From Colias croceus (lineage: Eukaryota > Arthropoda > Insecta > Lepidoptera > Pieridae), in contig NC_059556.1 of the NCBI RefSeq assembly GCF_905220415.1, positions 9,188,501 to 9,252,500 of the forward strand: DNA of 64,000 bases, given 5' to 3'. This document shows, in pieces, positions 59,993 to 64,000 of the stretch (within the stretch, counting starts at the first letter, position 1; each line of letters starts with the position of its first letter). Below the pieces are notes generated by a model. The model did no database searches, was not told the DNA's origin, and worked only from the letters and a program-made list of their open reading frames with translations. The position numbers and the translations under genes were made by a program.

Positions 59993-60314
59993 TAGAATAT
60001 AGATATCAATTTTTAGAATACAAGTTATAAACTTCAATTAATACATACGTATAAGTACTAGGTAGGTATAGATATATGATTTAGGTACAGTTCTCAGAAT
60101 TTAAATCGAGTCAATTGAACGTGCTAATTCATAATAAAAAGTAGGTAGGTATTAGTAAACTGTCTGAAAAGATCGTATATGAAAATCTGCTCAAGAATTT
60201 TGAAGTTGTGGTTTAGTAAAGTATCTCACATACATTAACTTTAAAAACAATTCGACCCTTTTATCGATATTCGTATGAAACATGTACATATCTACTGATA
60301 TTAGATATGTTATA

Positions 60315-60546
60315 ACTATCTTTCCGCCCGCGGCTTCGCCCGCGTTTTGAAAGAAAAACCCGCATAGTTCCCGTTCTCGTGGGATTTCCGGGATGGAACC
60401 TATCCTATATGTTAATCCAAGTTACCCTCTATATGTGTGCTAAATTTCATTGTAATCGGTTCAGTAGTATTTGCGTGAAAGAGTAACAAGCACACACACA
60501 CATCCTCACAAACTTTCGCATATAGGTATGTATAATATTAGTAGGA
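60315..60546 (-). mobile_element. Helitron-like element, family A variant
   Basis: CTATCTTTCCGCCCGCGGCT (CTAG changed to CTAT) and TATAATATTAGTAGGA ends. Very like the copy at 17606. Confidence 0.7.
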
Positions 60547-60859
60547 TTATTTCCCAACACTAACCGCTTAAAATATCTCTACAAATAAATTAAAATAAAA
60601 CATTTTATACTCTTCCTGTATGCAAATTCAGCAAATCCAAATTAATATAACAAAACCTAACAATTACCTATTAATTTAAAAAGTGCGTAATTTTATTTAT
60701 TAATTAGATTACGAATACAATAAAAACTGATTGCAATTTGTGCTTTATTCTTTTTGCTATAGAATTAAAAATGGCGTGTATGTATCTTTTGTATGATTAG
60801 ATATTAAATGATTATAATGACGTCAATGAAATGTATTTACTAAGCGCAATTAATGAAAT

Positions 60860-60960
60860 TGTAACGCCGATGCAAACTGCGCGGAATGCATTCATTGTTT
60901 CTCTTTACTGGTTAGATAACTATTACCCGTGTATTCGCTTGCCTCTTAATTTACATTTTT
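60860..60960. promoter_or_regulatory. Possible regulatory island
   Basis: GATGCAAACTGCGCGGAATG then CATTCATTGTTTCT packs words like POU (ATGCAAA), TEAD (GGAATG) and SOX (ATTGTTT) sites within 40 bases. Words this short arise by chance; conservation is needed to support it. Confidence 0.2.
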
Positions 60961-63691
60961 ACATACAAGTATAATGTATGAAGAAGAACACTTTTGTATA
61001 AAAAATCTCCGAAAATACCACAGTAAAAAAACAGTAGTTATAGGTACACCACGACATAGCAGATCTACATATACAAATAAATATTTAATCGTAACGTTAA
61101 ATACCTAGCAGGTTGGTAAATGAAAAATTTAGAGTTCACACGATACTTCAAAAAGAATAAGAATCTGTACATATTCATTAGTTACATTGAAATTTTGTCT
61201 GTATAAGTATGTGGGTGTTTCCGATATAACGATATTCCGTGCTATAACGATTGCACTAATATTACCTATACACTCAGAGCAATAATAATTTTGACGGAAC
61301 TTTCAATAGCAAATAGCTTTTCGATGAAACTTTTATAGGAAATACAAGGGTTGCCAACAATCTTATAAAATAATTTATTGCGACATCTAGCATAAATATA
61401 ACATGTATCATATAATAATATTATGAATACATTATATAACAACTGTCCGGACATCAGCATTCAGCAGACATCCTGCCGAATCAAAGGAATCAAAAATATA
61501 CGAGGAAATGTAGCAATATGCCGTCCACTTTGATTTTCTGTCAAATGTCAAACATTCGCCACTTCCCACTATTAAAAATTACAATCATAATTTTGTTCAG
61601 ATGTTCGTTCTAATTACAAGGGGTTAAGGTGTATTTTGGTGGTGTAAATTGACGTGGTGATGTATATATGTGTTGTCGGGTGTATCAAAGGGCCCACACA
61701 CGGCGCGGATTTCCTTGCTCCTACGGTATTGGATTATTGATTTTCTTTACCATCTTTTATGTCGGAAGATAAGATATTATAATGGTAAATAGTGTGTTTA
61801 ATTATTGTGCATGTGTGACGATTTCCTATTAGGAAATGCGAGATAGGTATTGCTAGTTCACATTCATAATTATTTTGCAAGTACCTACTTACTGGTTCTA
61901 CATATTTAGGACGCTGTGTAATTCATCTACGAATGACTTGAATCTTTTAGAAATACAGTATCTACATAAATAATTACAAGTCACCTAAAGCAAACAAAAC
62001 CTTATCTAATTTTTGTAGGTAGGTACGTCAATGTAAATTAAACATTTAACTAATTACGCCAAAGTTCTATAGGTAATTTTTAAGAAACTTAACTTCAATT
62101 TATTGCATTTTAAGCAAAACATATAATATAACTATAACAACTATAACTTCATAATTTGAAATCAAATTCACGAAATTGAAACCTTTTAATAAGGTACCTT
62201 ATAATTATTTAGTCTGTAGATGTAAACCTCTAAAACGTTTAAAACGCACTTGATGAAATACTAAAATAGAAACAATTCTGTAACCGAATACGTATGAAGA
62301 TATTTCAGACCCGCCGACGTACAGATTCGTTGCAATTTAATATCCATAGGGTTGCCACTTCGCACTTTATGGTATTCATTTTGGAACGTTTATATTTTCG
62401 GGCAATTTTGCTATCATACATATCTAAATGTCTAGTTTTAAATATGTGTTTAGCAACGAATTCATATTGAGAATTCTACCAATATTATAACCGCCAAAGT
62501 TTGAAAGAATTTATATAAATGTTTGTCTCTCTATGCATAAACAGCAGCTGAGTGGATTCGAATGGAATTTGGTCTGGAGATAAATTATATTCTAGACTCT
62601 AGGCTACGTTTGGATTACCGACGGTTATTGTACGCAAGTAACGTCGTGGGGTGCAGGTAGTTATACATGGAACACTATGTTTATATTCGAACTAAATGCG
62701 CTTAAAATTAAAGATAATTATAATTATTCAAATCTATATAACAGAGTTTCAAATTTTTCATTAACTGTAACTTAAGTCTACTTAACTTAATTACCCATTC
62801 ATTCATATTATTCAACTCAATTTATTCCCATAAAACCCCGTATTGACAACCCTAAATAGTCTCCAATAAAAATCAATCAACGCTCAGTAATGGTCGCTTG
62901 ACCGAATGTTTTGTGCTCGCGTTTCATGTTGATAGTTGATACACTACGAATGCGCATTTATCTGAACATTATTATCTTTATTGATAGCTTGAAGCAACAT
63001 TTTTATTTTTTGTTCTAAGTATTGTAATTGATTATTTATACGAGATTTGGTGTGGGCAGGTTGTTGAAATGATTCGGTCATAGGGTAATCCGTAACATAG
63101 TAATGGATACACAGAACAGTGAATGGATATAATAGCTGTTATAGATTGTTACATTTTAATGAGTCTTTTTAATAAAAACTAGAGGTATAGGGAATCTGTA
63201 GAACGATCAGCTTTAGGTCTAGCGACAAGACGCTGTTGAACCCATTTTAATATGTATGAAATTTCAGAATTTATGTAGTAAATATTCAAATATAATTAAA
63301 AATTTATTAACACGCAAATATCATTTATTTCTTTTATTATTTACGGCATACGCCAAACCATACATATATATATTAAACTTATCACTATGTCCTTAGTTCT
63401 AGGTACCTCTTACATATTCTTCATGCATAGGAATTAATTTTCTTAGATCAATCTCCTCAGATATTAGCAATCTATTTAAATAATGTCCCAACTATAATAA
63501 GGCAGTAATAAATCAGCCGTATTCGTAATAGAATTGCAATTCTCGAATGTTAAGTGAGCTCCCGAAATAACTGAAACCAAGTCTAATTGAATCAAACACA
63601 TATCGTTTGTTACAGGAAGCTCAGCACTTCAAAGGAGATCAAAAGAGCCGTCAATCCGGAGTTATTAAACGATACAATCATAAAAACAAAC

Positions 63692-63721
63692 ATGCAAGAC
63701 TATTCACGAACGAAACATTGA
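63692..63721 (+). CDS. Upstream ORF of nine codons before the right-hand gene
   Basis: ATG at 63692 encodes MQDYSRTKH and stops at 63719-63721, seven bases before the main ATG, in a different frame. It would be met first by scanning ribosomes and could damp translation of the main frame. Its start context (ACAAACATGC) is fair. Confidence 0.5.
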   Translation: MQDYSRTKH

Positions 63722-63728
63722 GACACAG

Positions 63729-64000
63729 ATGAGCGACACACAAGATTCGGTGGACACGCACAGCACAGACATGCAAACGGTGGTCTCCAGCTACATCCCC
63801 ATAGGACAGGACATACAGGACATAGGCACGGACGCGTACGCAGACTACGAGGGCATATGTAGCCCCGACGAGAAGATCAACGTCGACGACGATAGAGACG
63901 TTATTGTAGACGACACAGTCAGTGAAAAGCAAGAAACTATCGATAATGACGCTGAACAGTGGCACAGTGAACAAGGTGGTAAAAGTGACGACAATGACAG
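63729..64000 (+). CDS. N-terminus of an acidic protein, runs off the right edge
   Basis: The exon starts after the acceptor TTTGTTACAG at 63615; ATG at 63729 (context ACACAGATGA) opens 90 codons to the edge without a stop. A TAA in the same frame at 63681 shows that this is the first possible start in the exon. The visible part begins MSDTQDSVDTHSTDMQTVVS and is rich in Asp, Glu, Ser and Thr (NVDDDRDVIVDD), with no signal peptide, membrane segment or domain; it is probably disordered. Such acidic starts are common in nuclear proteins, but I do not recognise the gene. Codon use is more GC-rich than the flanks, typical of real coding sequence here. Confidence 0.7.
   Translation, partial: MSDTQDSVDTHSTDMQTVVSSYIPIGQDIQDIGTDAYADYEGICSPDEKINVDDDRDVIVDDTVSEKQETIDNDAEQWHSEQGGKSDDND

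Larger units (their letters stand above)
57273..63615 (+). other. Presumed first intron of the right-hand gene
   Basis: Holds diverged Helitron-like pieces (about 57548, 58100, 58859), good copies (59154, 59631, 59826, 60315), the GAAGTCGGTTA element at 58267 and a degenerate repeat at about 62490-62670. A less AT-rich stretch near 60860-60960 may be regulatory. No coding exon found. Confidence 0.4.

Noticed and set aside
63678..63974. Minus-strand frame of 98 codons
   Set aside because: Shadow of the acidic plus-strand coding exon; its Val-rich composition is what Asp codons give on the other strand.

Overview
This window is nuclear DNA of an insect, almost certainly a moth or butterfly (Lepidoptera). 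Genes are split by GT-AG introns, the background is AT-rich, and introns and spacers are full of short interspersed elements with GC-rich ends of the type GGCTTCGCCCG, tRNA-derived SINEs and small foldback elements, a repertoire typical of lepidopteran genomes. There are no bacterial operons, CRISPR arrays or viral genes. Only about 5 kb of 64 kb is recognisable coding sequence. Layout, left to right. (1) 1-7290, minus strand: a taxilin gene whose 3' end lies beyond the left edge; one intron holds a 1.36-kb minisatellite. (2) About 8.5-21.9 kb, plus strand: a Jupiter/HN1 (JPT) family microtubule-associated protein gene, with two coding exons at 21.0-21.9 kb and a probable 5' UTR exon 12 kb upstream, head to head with taxilin. 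(3) 24021-28153, plus strand: an eight-exon gene for a 336-residue coiled-coil protein that I do not recognise. (4) 28462-29581, minus strand: a three-exon gene for a 70-residue secreted His/Pro/Thr-rich peptide, too fragmented to appear as a long open frame, with its own TATA box and poly(A) signal. (5) 31122-33525, plus strand: jagunal (jagn), complete in four exons. (6) 35968-42728, minus strand: an HHEX-type homeobox gene, complete in three exons (226 residues) with a 5.5-kb first intron. (7) 45788-45864, plus strand: an orphan exon encoding the start of a THAP zinc finger, with no continuation found. (8) 63729 to the right edge, plus strand: the start of an acidic protein preceded by a nine-codon upstream ORF; a probable non-coding first exon lies near 57.2 kb. 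The rest is introns and spacers with many insertions. Those with terminal TC and CTAG, a GC-rich hairpin before the 3' end and insertion between A and T fit non-autonomous Helitrons; three 169-bp copies look nearly identical, which suggests recent movement. The neighbouring genes have no evident shared pathway (vesicle traffic or translation-linked taxilin, microtubule Jupiter, ER Jagunal, nuclear HHEX), as is normal for an animal genome. I found no convincing new multi-gene system. The most novel item is the small secreted peptide gene; next are the unrecognised coiled-coil gene, the orphan THAP exon and the very young repeat copies. All splice joins were made by eye from splice signals and reading phase.
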